Source: Pseudonocardia sp. DSM 110487 (GTDB lineage Bacteria; Actinomycetota; Actinomycetes; Mycobacteriales; Pseudonocardiaceae). Taken from it: a DNA stretch of 64,000 nt. Position numbers and translations under genes: made by a program. Location: positions 8,680,001 through 8,744,000 of the forward strand of contig NZ_CP080521.1 of the NCBI RefSeq assembly GCF_019468565.1. The letters run 5' to 3'. Each line of letters opens with the position of its first letter. The first letter of the stretch is position 1. This document shows, piece by piece, positions 42,842 to 51,558 of this stretch. The notes under the pieces were generated by a model. That model did not search any database. It had not been told where the DNA came from and saw nothing but the letters and a program-made list of their open reading frames with translations.

Positions 42842-43672
42842 TCAGCTGGGGAGGGAGCGGCGGGCCGCGGCGAGCTTGCTCGACACGCTGCCGTCGATGA
42901 CCTCGCCGCCGACCTGCACGACCAGACCACCCAGCAGGCTGGGGTCCAGCTCGATCTGCAGCGACATCGGGCGCCCGTAGAGGCGCGTCAGCGAGTCGGT
43001 GAGCTTCTGCTCCTGCTCCGGCGAGAGCGCAACCGGGGTGGCGACGCGGGCGACCGACCGGTCTCGGCGTGCCGCCGCCAGCTCGGCCAGCTCCTCGCTC
43101 ACGACGTCGAGGTGCCGGTCGCGCGGGAGCCGGACGCTCTCGCGCAGCAGCGCGGCGGTGACCGGCGAGACCTTGCCCTCGATCAGCCCGTCGAGGAGCG
43201 AGATGCGCCCGTCGGCCGGCGTTGTGATGTCGGCGAGCAGGCTGCCGAGGTGGTGCTCCCGGTTGAGGACCCGGCCGAAACGGAACAGCTCGTCCTCGAC
43301 GTCGTCGAGCGAGCCCTCCTTCTCCGCGACGGCGAGCAGCGCCTGCCGCGCAAGCACCTCGAACGCGCTGACCAGGTCACCGAGCCGCGACCAGCGCGCG
43401 GCCACGAGGCCCTTCGCGACGTCGAGCGTCGGCGCAGCGAGCTGCTGCCCGAACAGCCGGTCCACCAGAGCGGTGCGGGCCGCCTCCGGCGACGACGGGT
43501 CGGCGAGCAGCCGCCGCAGCGACCGCTCCACGTCGAGCAGGCGCGTGACCGCGAACAGCTCGTCGCCGAGCCGCCGCAGGTCTGCGGCCGTGGCCGAGTC
43601 GGCGTAGGCGTCCAGCCGGGCCGTGGCCGAAGCCAGCGACTCCCGGCTGGCCGCCTGCAGGACCTCGGCCAT
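42842..43672 (-). CDS. atpH: ATP synthase delta subunit
   Basis: This 276-residue OSCP/delta subunit is longer than the ~180 residues of most bacteria but normal for actinobacteria outside mycobacteria, where delta is fused to a b-like subunit. The C-terminal part (RVATPVALSPEQEQKLTDSLTRLYGRPMSLQIELDPSLLGGLVVQVGGEVIDGSV) is the canonical OSCP domain. The start overlaps the atpF stop by one base. Confidence 0.93.
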   Translation of the reverse strand: MAEVLQAASRESLASATARLDAYADSATAADLRRLGDELFAVTRLLDVERSLRRLLADPSSPEAARTALVDRLFGQQLAAPTLDVAKGLVAARWSRLGDLVSAFEVLARQALLAVAEKEGSLDDVEDELFRFGRVLNREHHLGSLLADITTPADGRISLLDGLIEGKVSPVTAALLRESVRLPRDRHLDVVSEELAELAAARRDRSVARVATPVALSPEQEQKLTDSLTRLYGRPMSLQIELDPSLLGGLVVQVGGEVIDGSVSSKLAAARRSLPS

Positions 43673-44232
43673 CAGCTCGCCCCGCCGGCCGGCGCCGTCT
43701 CCCGGGTGGCCAGGCTGTCCAGCTCGGCGAGGAACGCGTCAACCGTGGCCGAGCGGCGAGCGTCGTCGGCGAGGGACTCGCCGATCAGGCGCTCGGCCAG
43801 CTGCACTGACAACCCACCGACCTCGCCACGGAGCTGGCGCACTGCCTGCTCGCGGGCAGCGGCGAGCTGCTCCTCGCCGCGCTGGCGGATCCGGGCGGCC
43901 TCTTCCTCCGCCTGGGCCCGCAGCTCGACCTTGATCTGCTGGCCCTCGGCACGAGCGTCGTCGCGGATGCGCGCGGCCTCGGCCCGCAGGCCGGCGAGCT
44001 GCTCCTCGTACTGCCGCTTGAGCTCGGCCGCCTCCTGCTGCGCCTCCTCGGCCCGCTTGAGCCCGCCCTCGATCTTGTCCGTGCGCTCGGCGTAGACCTT
44101 CTCGAACTGCGGGAACGCCGTCTTGCGGAGGACGAGGAACAGCAGGATGAACGCGATGGTGCCGACGATGATCTCGACGGTGTGCGGGACGAGGGGGTTC
44201 AGCTCCTCGGCCGCGAGAACGGTGGTGATCAT
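43672..44232 (-). CDS. atpF: ATP synthase b subunit
   Basis: This 186-residue peripheral-stalk subunit has one N-terminal membrane helix (VEIIVGTIAFILLFLVLRKTAFPQF) and a long Glu/Ala/Arg/Gln coiled coil. The standard separate b/delta arrangement is present, not the mycobacterial fusion. It lies between atpE and atpH. Confidence 0.94.
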   Translation of the reverse strand: MITTVLAAEELNPLVPHTVEIIVGTIAFILLFLVLRKTAFPQFEKVYAERTDKIEGGLKRAEEAQQEAAELKRQYEEQLAGLRAEAARIRDDARAEGQQIKVELRAQAEEEAARIRQRGEEQLAAAREQAVRQLRGEVGGLSVQLAERLIGESLADDARRSATVDAFLAELDSLATRETAPAGGAS

Positions 44233-44268
44233 GGGTGTCTCCTCCGCCTACCCGGCGTTCGGCGTAGG

Positions 44269-44484
44269 TCAGGCTCCGGGCAGCGCGAACGCGAGCACCA
44301 GGCCCAGGATCGCGAGCGCCTCGGAGAGCGCCATGCCGATGAACGCGATGCCCTGCAGCTGGCCACGGGCCTCCGGCTGGCGGGCGACGCCGTTGATGAA
44401 CGCGGCGAAGACGATGCCCACCCCGATACCCGGGCCGATCGCGGCGAGACCGTAACCGATGACGTTCAGGTTACCGACAACCAT
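44269..44484 (-). CDS. atpE: ATP synthase c subunit
   Basis: This 71-residue proteolipid is made of two membrane helices: NVIGYGLAAIGPGIGVGIVFAAFINGVARQPE with the polar loop RQPE, and IAFIGMALSEALAILGLVLAF with the proton-carrying Glu55. No Na+-binding pattern is seen, so it is a proton-driven ring. It would be the diarylquinoline target by family. Confidence 0.97.
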   Translation of the reverse strand: MVVGNLNVIGYGLAAIGPGIGVGIVFAAFINGVARQPEARGQLQGIAFIGMALSEALAILGLVLAFALPGA

Positions 44485-44551
44485 TGCACTTTCCTTTCGT
44501 CCGGTCCGGGGGCACGTCCCACGGAGCCGTCAGTCGTGGAGGTGGGACGAC

Positions 44552-45331
44552 CTAGTGGTCGTCGGCCAGCACGGTGCCGATGTACGACGCCGTGAGGATC
44601 GTGAAGACGTAGGCCTGCACCACCTGGATGAAGGCCTCGAAGAACGTGAAGACGATGCCCATGCCGAACGCGAACGGCGACAGGACCCCGAGCAGGATCG
44701 ACTCGGAGTGCAGCAGCATGTACTCGCCGCCGAGGATGAACACCAGCAGCAGCAGGTGGCCCGCGAACATGTTCCCGAAGAGCCGCAGCGACAGCGTGAC
44801 CGGCCGCAGCAGGATGTTCGAGAGGAACTCGATCGGCGTGAGCACGGTTCGGACCCACCACGGCACGCCCGGCGGCCAGGTCGACACCCGCAGATATCCC
44901 ATGAACCCGTGCCTGCGGATCCCGACGACGTTGTAGATCAGCCAGGACATGATCGCGAGGGCGTAGGCGACGCCCGGGTGCGAGAACGACGGGAACTGGA
45001 TCAGCGGGACGATCCCGAACAGGTTGTTCACCAGGATGAAGGCGAACAGCGTGGTGAGGTACGGGACGTATTTGAGGTACTCCGGCCCGATGTTGTCGCG
45101 GGCGATCGAGTTCCGCACCATGCCGTGGAACGACTCGCCTAGGAACTGCGCCTTGCTCGGCACCAGCGCCGGCCGCCGCGCGGTGTAGGCGAAGAACGCG
45201 TACACGATGATCGCGGCGAGCACGAACTGCAGGACCGGCTTCGTGACCTCGCCGAAGATCGGCGGCAGCTGGAAGTCCTCGACGCCCGGGGCGTTGAAGC
45301 CCGGGTTGGGGGCGGTGGCCGGGATGGTCAC
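44552..45331 (-). CDS. atpB: ATP synthase a subunit
   Basis: This 259-residue Fo subunit a has the essential Arg in TLSLRLFGNMFAGHLLLL and several membrane segments, including AFILVNNLFGIVPLI and AFGMGIVFTFFEAFIQVVQAYVFTILTASYI. The N-terminal cytoplasmic segment is about 35 residues. It is followed by atpE after a 67-bp gap. Confidence 0.96.
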   Translation of the reverse strand: MTIPATAPNPGFNAPGVEDFQLPPIFGEVTKPVLQFVLAAIIVYAFFAYTARRPALVPSKAQFLGESFHGMVRNSIARDNIGPEYLKYVPYLTTLFAFILVNNLFGIVPLIQFPSFSHPGVAYALAIMSWLIYNVVGIRRHGFMGYLRVSTWPPGVPWWVRTVLTPIEFLSNILLRPVTLSLRLFGNMFAGHLLLLVFILGGEYMLLHSESILLGVLSPFAFGMGIVFTFFEAFIQVVQAYVFTILTASYIGTVLADDH

Positions 45332-45388
45332 CCAATGCTCCTTCCGGTTCCACCTTCCGGGTGATCCGGAACGGCAGAATCGTGACGA

Positions 45389-45607
45389 TCAGGACTTAAC
45401 GTACCTGATGTAGATCAAGTACAGCGAGGCAGCCCCACCGAACAGCAAGCCGACCGGCAGGAACACACCCGTGCCCAGCAGTGCGTCCAACCCCCAGCCG
45501 ATCCCGCCGAAGAGCAGGAAGCCGGACAGGAGGTAGGACAGAGCGGTCCACGCGTCGCCCGGCGGTGGCGTCTTGGCGCCGCCGCCGTTCGACTGGTCCG
45601 GCTCCAT
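45389..45607 (-). CDS. AtpZ/AtpI-like small membrane protein
   Basis: This 72-residue protein has two hydrophobic helices (LSYLLSGFLLFGGIGWGLDALLG and VFLPVGLLFGGAASLYLIYIRYV) with the GxGxGxxxD-like turn of AtpZ/AtpI accessory proteins. It sits 57 bp upstream of atpB. AtpZ/AtpI assist c-ring assembly or Mg2+ and Ca2+ handling. A TATGGT box at 45617-45622 (minus strand) would place transcription start close to the ATG, so the atp operon may have a leaderless promoter here. Confidence 0.75.
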   Translation of the reverse strand: MEPDQSNGGGAKTPPPGDAWTALSYLLSGFLLFGGIGWGLDALLGTGVFLPVGLLFGGAASLYLIYIRYVKS

Positions 45608-45807
45608 CAGGACGGACCATATCAGGCGGGTTAGCAGCTCTTTACCAGGGATGACCTCGACGGACGCCCCGACGGCTCGTCAGCGGCGCTGTTCGGGCCG
45701 CCCGCGGCGGCGACGTGGCTCTATCGGCCGTAGAAGAACGGACGAACGTGACACGGATCCCAGAGAGACCCCGCTCACAGCCGAACGCCTCACCCATTCG
45801 GGATCAC

Positions 45808-46257
45808 TCAAAGGTCTACGGCCGGTATCCGAGTGCGCACGAAACCGACCACCTCGCCGACGATCCACGCCACCGTCACCGCGAGGATGGTGAACGCGAA
45901 CGAGCGACCGTCGAACAGCGTGGTGCCCTGGAACAGCAGCAGGAACACCAGCATGAAGAGGATCTTCAGACCGAACGCGGTCATCGCGCCGATCATCACG
46001 CCGGCCGGCGTCGCGCGCGCCGTTCGCGCCATCACCCACGTGCCCAGCCAGCCGAGGCCACCCGCGATCACGGCGCCGGCCAGCGCCCCGACCACCCCGG
46101 CCCCACCACGCAGCACGAATGCCGCCACCAGCGCGATCACGACGACGACCGCCGTGACGATCACGGCGTAGCGCTGCATCGCGGACGCGAGCTTGAGCAC
46201 CGTGGCGACGTGCGGGGCGTCCTTCTGTGCATTCGATTGGGGTTCGGGTGCGGTCAT
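45808..46257 (-). CDS. Membrane protein of the ATP synthase locus (AtpI-like)
   Basis: This 149-residue protein has four membrane helices (YAVIVTAVVVVIALVAAFVL; GVVGALAGAVIAGGLGWLGTWVMA; GVMIGAMTAFGLKILFMLVFLLLFQ; FAFTILAVTVAWIVGEVVGFV). It corresponds by position to the ATP synthase protein I-like gene found between wecA/rfe and atpB in actinobacteria. It overlaps the glycosyltransferase gene by four bases. The ~200 bp between it and the next gene may carry a second atp promoter. Confidence 0.7.
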   Translation of the reverse strand: MTAPEPQSNAQKDAPHVATVLKLASAMQRYAVIVTAVVVVIALVAAFVLRGGAGVVGALAGAVIAGGLGWLGTWVMARTARATPAGVMIGAMTAFGLKILFMLVFLLLFQGTTLFDGRSFAFTILAVTVAWIVGEVVGFVRTRIPAVDL

Positions 46258-47408
46258 CTAGGAGCCCTCACTCTCGGGATGGCGGAGGCGAGCACGGCCA
46301 CGACAAGGCCGATCCCCACCGTCCACAGCACGATGAACGGGTCGTCGATCAGCGCCAGCGCCACCGCGCCGAACGCCAGCAGGCCGGCCCACAGGTAGAT
46401 CAGCAGCACCGCGCGTCGCTGGCTGTGCCCGATCTCGAGCAGCCGGTGGTGCAGGTGCATCTTGTCCGGCGAGAACGGCGACAACCCCTTGCGGGTGCGC
46501 CGCACAACGGCCATGAGCAGGTCGAGCAGCGGGACGAACACCACGGCGGCGAGCACGATGAGCGGCGCGAACAGCGCCAGCACATCCTTGCCGTCCGCGC
46601 CGATGATCGAGATCTTGCCCGAGGCGCTCGTGGTGGCGGCGGCCAGCAGCACGCCGATCAGCATCGAGCCGGAATCGCCCATGAAGATGCGGGCCGGGTT
46701 GAAGTTGTGCGGCAGGAACCCGAGGCACGCGCCCGCCAGCACGGCGGCGATCAGGGCGGGCGAGTACACCGACGGGTCGTTGCCGACCCGCCCCACCAGC
46801 CCGATCGTGAAGAGGCCGACGGCGGCCGCCGCGATCATCCCGACACCCGCTGCGAGCCCGTCCAGACCGTCGACGAAGTTCATGGCGTTGACCAGCGCCA
46901 CCGTGAGCAGCACCGTCAGCAGCACGCCCTGCTCCTGCCCGAGGATCAGCAGGGAGCCGGACTCGCCGGAGTCGGAACCGCCCCACGGCACGAAGAACAC
47001 CGTCCACTGCACGCCGAAGATCACCAGGATGCCGGCGGCCGTGGTCTGGCCCGCGAACTTGGTGAGCGCGTCGAGGTCGTAGCGGTCGTCGAGCGCGCCG
47101 ACGGCCGCGAGCAGCAGGGCGGCGAGCAACACGCCGCCCACCTCGGAGGCGTTGTTGTCGAACGCCAGCCGCAACGCGGGAAGCTGGTAGGCCATCCCGA
47201 CACCCGCGAGCACGCCGCCGAGCATCGCCAGCCCGCCCCAGCGCGGGGTCGGCGTGACGTGCACATCGCGCTTGCGGGGCCACGCAACGGCCCCGAGCCG
47301 CAGCGCGAGCACCCGCACCGGGCCGACCAGCAGGAACGTCACGACCGTCGCCGTCAGACCCGCGAGCAGGAACTCCCGGATCGGCAGGACGAGCGTGGGT
47401 ACCGCCAC
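46254..47408 (-). CDS. wecA: Undecaprenyl-phosphate sugar-1-phosphate transferase (WecA/Rfe-like)
   Basis: This 384-residue polytopic enzyme of the MraY/WecA family has ~11 membrane segments, the Mg2+-binding DDRYDL after the third segment, the NAMNFVDGLDGLAAG motif, and the cytoplasmic HLHHRLLEIGHSQRR His-rich loop. It probably transfers GlcNAc-1-phosphate to decaprenyl phosphate to start arabinogalactan-linker synthesis, as in mycobacteria. It lies just downstream of glyA and is coupled to the AtpI-like gene. Confidence 0.9.
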   Translation of the reverse strand: MAVPTLVLPIREFLLAGLTATVVTFLLVGPVRVLALRLGAVAWPRKRDVHVTPTPRWGGLAMLGGVLAGVGMAYQLPALRLAFDNNASEVGGVLLAALLLAAVGALDDRYDLDALTKFAGQTTAAGILVIFGVQWTVFFVPWGGSDSGESGSLLILGQEQGVLLTVLLTVALVNAMNFVDGLDGLAAGVGMIAAAAVGLFTIGLVGRVGNDPSVYSPALIAAVLAGACLGFLPHNFNPARIFMGDSGSMLIGVLLAAATTSASGKISIIGADGKDVLALFAPLIVLAAVVFVPLLDLLMAVVRRTRKGLSPFSPDKMHLHHRLLEIGHSQRRAVLLIYLWAGLLAFGAVALALIDDPFIVLWTVGIGLVVAVLASAIPRVRAPR

Positions 47409-47433
47409 GGCAGCGCTGATTTCCGGGTGCCGG

Positions 47434-48723
47434 TCAGGGGCGCGGGTAAGCGGGCGCGCGCGCGACGAGCGCCGACACCGCGTCGGCCACCTCGGCCAGC
47501 TCCGCGTCGCCTGCCGGAGTGCCGTGCTCGGCCCGCACCGCGCGGCCCAGCAGGCTGCCGATCTCGGCCATGTCCGTCTCGGTCATGCCCTGCGTGGTGA
47601 CGCTCGGCGAGCCGACGCGCAGGCCGGACGGCTTGAGCGGTGGCGCCGGGTCGTACGGGATGGAGTTCTTGTTCAGAGTGATGCGCGCGGCGTCGCAGCG
47701 GGTTTCGGCCTGGTCGCCGGTGACGCCGATCGGGCGCAGGTCGACGAGCGCGAGGTGGGTGTCGGTGCCACCGGAGACCGGCCGCATCCCCTCGGATTCG
47801 AGGGCCTTGGCCAGCGCCTGGGCGTTGGCGATCACCTGGCTCGTGTAGGCCTGGTACTCCGGCTGCGCCGCCTCGCGCATCGCGACGGCCTTCGCCGCCA
47901 CGGAGTGCATGAGCGGGCCGCCCTGCGAGAACGGGAACACCGCCTTGTCGACGGCCTTGGCGTGCTCCGCCTTCGCGAGGATCATGCCGCCGCGCGGGCC
48001 GCGCAGCACCTTGTGCGTGGTGGCGGTGACGACGTCGGCGAACGGCACCGGCGACGGGATCGCCTTGCCGGCCACCAGCCCGATGAAGTGGGCCGCGTCG
48101 ACCATGAGCTTGGCGCCGACCTCGTCGGCGATCTTCCGGAACGCGGCGAAGTCGATCAGTCGCGGGTACGCCGTCGCACCGGCGATGATGAGCTTGGGGC
48201 GGTGTTCGAGCGCGAGGTCGCGCACCTGGTCGTAGTCGATCAGCTCGCTGTCCTCGCGCACGGTGTAGGACACCGCGTTGAACCACTTGCCGGAGAAGCT
48301 GACCTTGCTGCCGTGCGTCAGGTGACCGCCCTGCTTGAGGTCCATCGCGAGCACGGTGTCGCCGGGCTGCGTGAACGCGGCGTAGACGGCGAAGTTGGCC
48401 GATGCGCCCGAGTGCGGCTGCAGGTTGACGTGGTCGGCCCCGAAGAGCTCCTTGGCCCGCGCGTTGCCGATCTCCTCGGCGCGGTCGACGACCTCGCAGC
48501 CGCCGTAGTAGCGGCGGCCGGGATAGCCCTCCGCATACTTGTTCGACAGCGTGGAGCCGAGCGCGGCCAGTACCGCGGGGCTGGTGAGGTTCTCGCTGGC
48601 AATCAGCTGGAGTCCGCCGCGCAGCCGGGCCAGCTCGTCGAGCACCACTCCGGCGATCTCCGGGTCCTGGTGCTGCAGCGCGTCGAAGTCCGGGCCCCAG
48701 AAGGGCGTGCTCTGCTCGCTCAC
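47434..48723 (-). CDS. glyA: Serine hydroxymethyltransferase
   Basis: This 429-residue PLP enzyme interconverts serine and glycine with tetrahydrofolate. It has the PLP-Lys in VTATTHKVLRGPRGG, the substrate-binding VNLQPHSGASANFAVY, VDAAHFIGLVAGKAIPSPVPFAD, and ALNKNSIPYDP near the C-terminus. GTG start (VSEQSTPFW). It is inserted, relative to M. tuberculosis order, between the wecA homologue and sua5. Confidence 0.96.
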   Translation of the reverse strand: MSEQSTPFWGPDFDALQHQDPEIAGVVLDELARLRGGLQLIASENLTSPAVLAALGSTLSNKYAEGYPGRRYYGGCEVVDRAEEIGNARAKELFGADHVNLQPHSGASANFAVYAAFTQPGDTVLAMDLKQGGHLTHGSKVSFSGKWFNAVSYTVREDSELIDYDQVRDLALEHRPKLIIAGATAYPRLIDFAAFRKIADEVGAKLMVDAAHFIGLVAGKAIPSPVPFADVVTATTHKVLRGPRGGMILAKAEHAKAVDKAVFPFSQGGPLMHSVAAKAVAMREAAQPEYQAYTSQVIANAQALAKALESEGMRPVSGGTDTHLALVDLRPIGVTGDQAETRCDAARITLNKNSIPYDPAPPLKPSGLRVGSPSVTTQGMTETDMAEIGSLLGRAVRAEHGTPAGDAELAEVADAVSALVARAPAYPRP

Positions 48724-48824
48724 GGTTGAACGGTACCCGCTGCGGCTCGACGCCCATCCGGGCGTTCCCGGAGCAATGATCTCATTCGTTGCCAGTGCTC
48801 TCGATTCGTGCCACACTGCCCTGC

Positions 48825-49505
48825 GTGACCGCCGCCGGAGCCCGCGCGCGCGTACGCGCCGAACTCACCCGCGAAATCGTCGACTCCGCGCGTCGCCACC
48901 TCGCCACCGACGGCGCAGCCGGGCTCTCGCTGCGGGCCGTCGCCCGTGAGCTGGGCATGGCCTCCTCGGCCGTGTACCGGTACTTCGCGAGCCGGGACGA
49001 GCTGCTGACCGCGCTCATCGTCGAGACGTACGACGCGCTCGGCGCCGCCGCGGAAGAGGCCGAGGCCGCCGTCGCCCGCGACGACCTGCGCGGGCGCTGG
49101 CGAGCCACCTGCGGCGCCACGCGGGAGTGGGCGCTGGCGCACCCGCACGAGTATGCGCTGGTCTACGGCTCGCCGGTGCCGGGCTACGCGGCGCCGGAGG
49201 CCACCGTCGGGCCCGCGTCCCGCGTGGGCGTGTTGCTGTGCCGGGTGGTGGCAGACGGGGTCGCAGCCGGCACCGTCGAGGCGGAGCCGGACGGGCCGGG
49301 CGCAGGTGACGTGCTCACTCCGGGCGTCGCCGAGCGGCTCGGCCTGCCTTCCGCGCTGGCCCCGCGCGTCGTCGCCGCGTGGAGCAGCCTCTATGGCGCG
49401 ATCAGCTTCGAGGTGTTCGGGCAGACCCACAACGTCGTGGAGGACCACTCTCGCTACTTCGACGCGGCGGTCGAGCGCCTCGCGGACCTCGTGCCGCTCC
49501 CCTGA
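48825..49505 (+). CDS. TetR-family regulator with WHG-type C-terminal domain
   Basis: This 226-residue protein has the TetR HTH EIVDSARRHLATDGAAGLSLRAVARELGMASSAVYRYFASRDELL, followed by the WHG/TetR_C_13 domain pattern (WRATCGATREWALAHPHEYALVYGSPVPGY). It starts at GTG 48825; an upstream TTG at 48789 lacks the family N-terminus. It is divergent from glyA, which it may regulate, and convergent with sua5 through a shared terminator. Confidence 0.87.
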   Translation: MTAAGARARVRAELTREIVDSARRHLATDGAAGLSLRAVARELGMASSAVYRYFASRDELLTALIVETYDALGAAAEEAEAAVARDDLRGRWRATCGATREWALAHPHEYALVYGSPVPGYAAPEATVGPASRVGVLLCRVVADGVAAGTVEAEPDGPGAGDVLTPGVAERLGLPSALAPRVVAAWSSLYGAISFEVFGQTHNVVEDHSRYFDAAVERLADLVPLP

Positions 49506-49522
49506 ATCCACTGTGATTCAGG
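49501..49522. terminator. Bidirectional hairpin containing both stop codons
   Basis: CCTGAATC and GATTCAGG form a perfect 8-bp stem with a 6-base loop (CACTGT). The TGA of the TetR gene (49503-49505) and the TGA of sua5 (49518-49520, minus) lie in opposite arms. The two genes therefore end in complementary sequence. Confidence 0.7.
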
Positions 49523-50165
49523 CGGGGAGGACCTCTCGGCCCAGCACCTCGGACACCGCTTCCGTCGTGACCGCGCCCTCGCGGAGCACGCGGGGCTCGT
49601 CGCCGGTCAGGTCCACGATGGTGGACGCCACCGGCTCGCCGGACGGACCGCCGTCGAGGTAGACCGCCACCTTCTCCCCGAGCTGCTCCTCCGCCTCCGC
49701 CACCGACGCGGCGGGCGGCTGCCCGGAGACGTTCGCGCTGGACACGGCCATGGGGCCGACGTCACGCAGCAACTCCAGCGCCACCGGGTGCAGCGGCATC
49801 CGCAGCATCACCGTGCCCTTGGTCGAGCCGAGGTCCCAGTTCAGCGAGGGGGCGTGCGGCAGCACCAGCGACAACCCACCCGGCCAGAACGCCTCGATCA
49901 GGTCCCTTGCCGACTTCGGCACGCCGAGAACGAGGCCGTCGATCGTCTTCCAGGAGCCGACGAGCACCGGGACGGGCATGTCCGGCCCGCGCTGCTTCGC
50001 GCTGAGCAGGTTGCGCACCGCCGGGGCACTGAACGCGTCGCAGCCGATGCCGTAGACCGTGTCGGTCGGCAGCACCACGAGCCGCCCGGCCTTCACCGCC
50101 CGTGCCGCCGCGGCGAGACCCTCGGTGCGCGCGTCGGGGACCGCGCAGTCGTACCTGGAAGCCAC
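49518..50165 (-). CDS. sua5: L-threonylcarbamoyladenylate synthase (Sua5/YrdC)
   Basis: This 215-residue enzyme makes threonylcarbamoyl-AMP for the t6A modification of ANN-decoding tRNAs. It has the KxR-x2-S-x-N active site: LVVLPTDTVYGIGCDAF, LSAKQRGPDMPVPVLV, TVMLRMPLHPVALELLRDVGPMAVSSANVSGQP. A C-terminal Sua5 domain is absent, so it is the YrdC-like short form. GTG start. It is separated from prmC by the large inverted-repeat region. Confidence 0.93.
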   Translation of the reverse strand: MASRYDCAVPDARTEGLAAAARAVKAGRLVVLPTDTVYGIGCDAFSAPAVRNLLSAKQRGPDMPVPVLVGSWKTIDGLVLGVPKSARDLIEAFWPGGLSLVLPHAPSLNWDLGSTKGTVMLRMPLHPVALELLRDVGPMAVSSANVSGQPPAASVAEAEEQLGEKVAVYLDGGPSGEPVASTIVDLTGDEPRVLREGAVTTEAVSEVLGREVLPA

Positions 50166-50209
50166 GGACGGAGCCTATGACGCGGGCCGACGCACCCGTT
50201 CCCCGGCCA

Positions 50210-50619
50210 CGCGCCCCGTCGACGGGTCGTGTGGGCCGACAACGGGTGCGTGGGCGGAGAACGGGTGCGTGATGGACGCTTGATCAGCAGTTCGGCGCAT
50301 TCCCGGGTCGTTTTCGCCCTTTTCCGCGCCGAAGCCTCGATCATGCCCGCCCAGACCCGCCTCCGGTGGCGCCGCGCGCCCTGAGGGGCAGGCCTCTGGC
50401 CTGCCCGCGCTGCATGCCCCAGGGGTCGCAGAGGCTCGCAGGTCAAGGGTCGCGAAGCGATCGCGAAGCGACGCGGAGCGCCCTTGACCTGGGAGGGGCG
50501 GCCCCGCACACTGCGCGGCGCCACCGGAGGCCTTCGAGCCCTGCGACCTGGGGGCGGCATGACGCACCGTCCCCGGCCACGCACCCGTTGTCGGCCCGCG
50601 CCACCCCTCGACGGGGTGC
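50210..50619. repeat. Nested ~410-bp imperfect inverted repeat between sua5 and prmC
   Basis: Three concentric inverted-repeat pairs share one axis: outer 50210-50252 with 50577-50619 (38 of 43), middle 50359-50377 with 50513-50531 (19 of 19), inner 50439-50449 with 50481-50491 (11 of 11). A separate hairpin sits at 50386-50406. The 55-bp repeat copy 1 lies in the left half. The motif ACGCACCCGTT or its complement recurs at least four times. No gene is supported in 50166-50639. Confidence 0.75.
50279..50333. repeat. Dispersed 55-bp repeat, copy 1
   Basis: It begins CTTGATCAGCAGTTCGGCGC and ends CGCGCCGAA. The first 22 bases are identical to copy 2 at 60390, and the last 9 match, with several matches between. 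The ends TTCGGCGC and GCGCCGAA form an inverted repeat, like a REP element. Confidence 0.75.
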
Positions 50620-50639
50620 GTCAGAGGAGAACAGGAACG

Positions 50640-51518
50640 TCAGGCGCGGTGGAGAGGGCGGCGGCGGGCGGTGGCGAAGCGGGGGCGGCCGGTCAGGTCG
50701 GGGTGCTCCTCCACGTCCGTGAGGACCCGGCGGCGACGCATCAACGCGGGGACGGCCTCGCCGTGGGTGTCGTCGTGCTCGATCGCGAGCCCGCCGCCGT
50801 AGCGCAGCAGGGCGGCGGACGTCGAGATGACGGCACGGATGATCTCCAACCCGTCCGGTCCGCCGTAAACGGCCGTGGGCGGGTCCCAGTCGGTGACCTC
50901 CGGCGGCAGCGGGGTGCCGTCGGGGACGTATGGCGGGTTGCAGAGCACGAGGTCGACGTGGGTCTCGAGCTCGACGAGCAGGTCGGGCCTGCGTACGTCG
51001 GCGGCGTGCAGCGTGACGGAGGTACCGCCGCGGGCGACGTGGTCAGCGATGTTGCGATGTGCCCAGGTCAGGGCGTCGGAGTCGAGCTCGACGGCGTGTA
51101 CCACTGCGTCCGGGCGGCTCGTCGCGACGGCGAGGGCCAGCGCCCCTGTTCCCGTGCAGAGGTCGACCACCACCGGGGCCGCGACGTCGGCGATCTCTCG
51201 CAGCCCCCACTCCAGCAGCAGCTCGGTCTCCGGACGCGGGGTGAACACACCGGGTCCGACCGCCACCTCGACCGGGCCGAGCACCGCGGTGCCGAGCAGG
51301 TGCTGCAGCGGCTCGCGGGCTGCCCTGCGGTCGACGAGCTTGCGCAGCGCGTCCAGGGCGGGCGTGTCGACGAGGGGATGCATCATCAGCTTGCCCCGGT
51401 CGACGCCGACGACGTGCGCCGCGAGCATCTCCGCGTCCACCCGGGGAGAGGCGATCCCGGCCCCGCCGAGCACCCGCTCGGCCTCGAGGATCGCGAGCCG
51501 TAGAGGCTTGCGGCTCAC
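50640..51518 (-). CDS. prmC: Release-factor glutamine methyltransferase PrmC
   Basis: This 292-residue SAM-dependent enzyme methylates the Gln of the GGQ motif of release factors. It has LVDRRAAREPLQHLLGTAV in the N-terminal domain, TPRPETELLLEW, VVDLCTGTGALALAVA for SAM, and LVLCNPPYVPDG with the NPPY catalytic motif. It overlaps no other gene but follows prfA by 40 bp. Its substrate prfA is directly upstream. Confidence 0.95.
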   Translation of the reverse strand: MSRKPLRLAILEAERVLGGAGIASPRVDAEMLAAHVVGVDRGKLMMHPLVDTPALDALRKLVDRRAAREPLQHLLGTAVLGPVEVAVGPGVFTPRPETELLLEWGLREIADVAAPVVVDLCTGTGALALAVATSRPDAVVHAVELDSDALTWAHRNIADHVARGGTSVTLHAADVRRPDLLVELETHVDLVLCNPPYVPDGTPLPPEVTDWDPPTAVYGGPDGLEIIRAVISTSAALLRYGGGLAIEHDDTHGEAVPALMRRRRVLTDVEEHPDLTGRPRFATARRRPLHRA

Positions 51519-51558
51519 GGAGAACCCTCCCCGAGCGTCGGCATGACATCCCGGGGAC

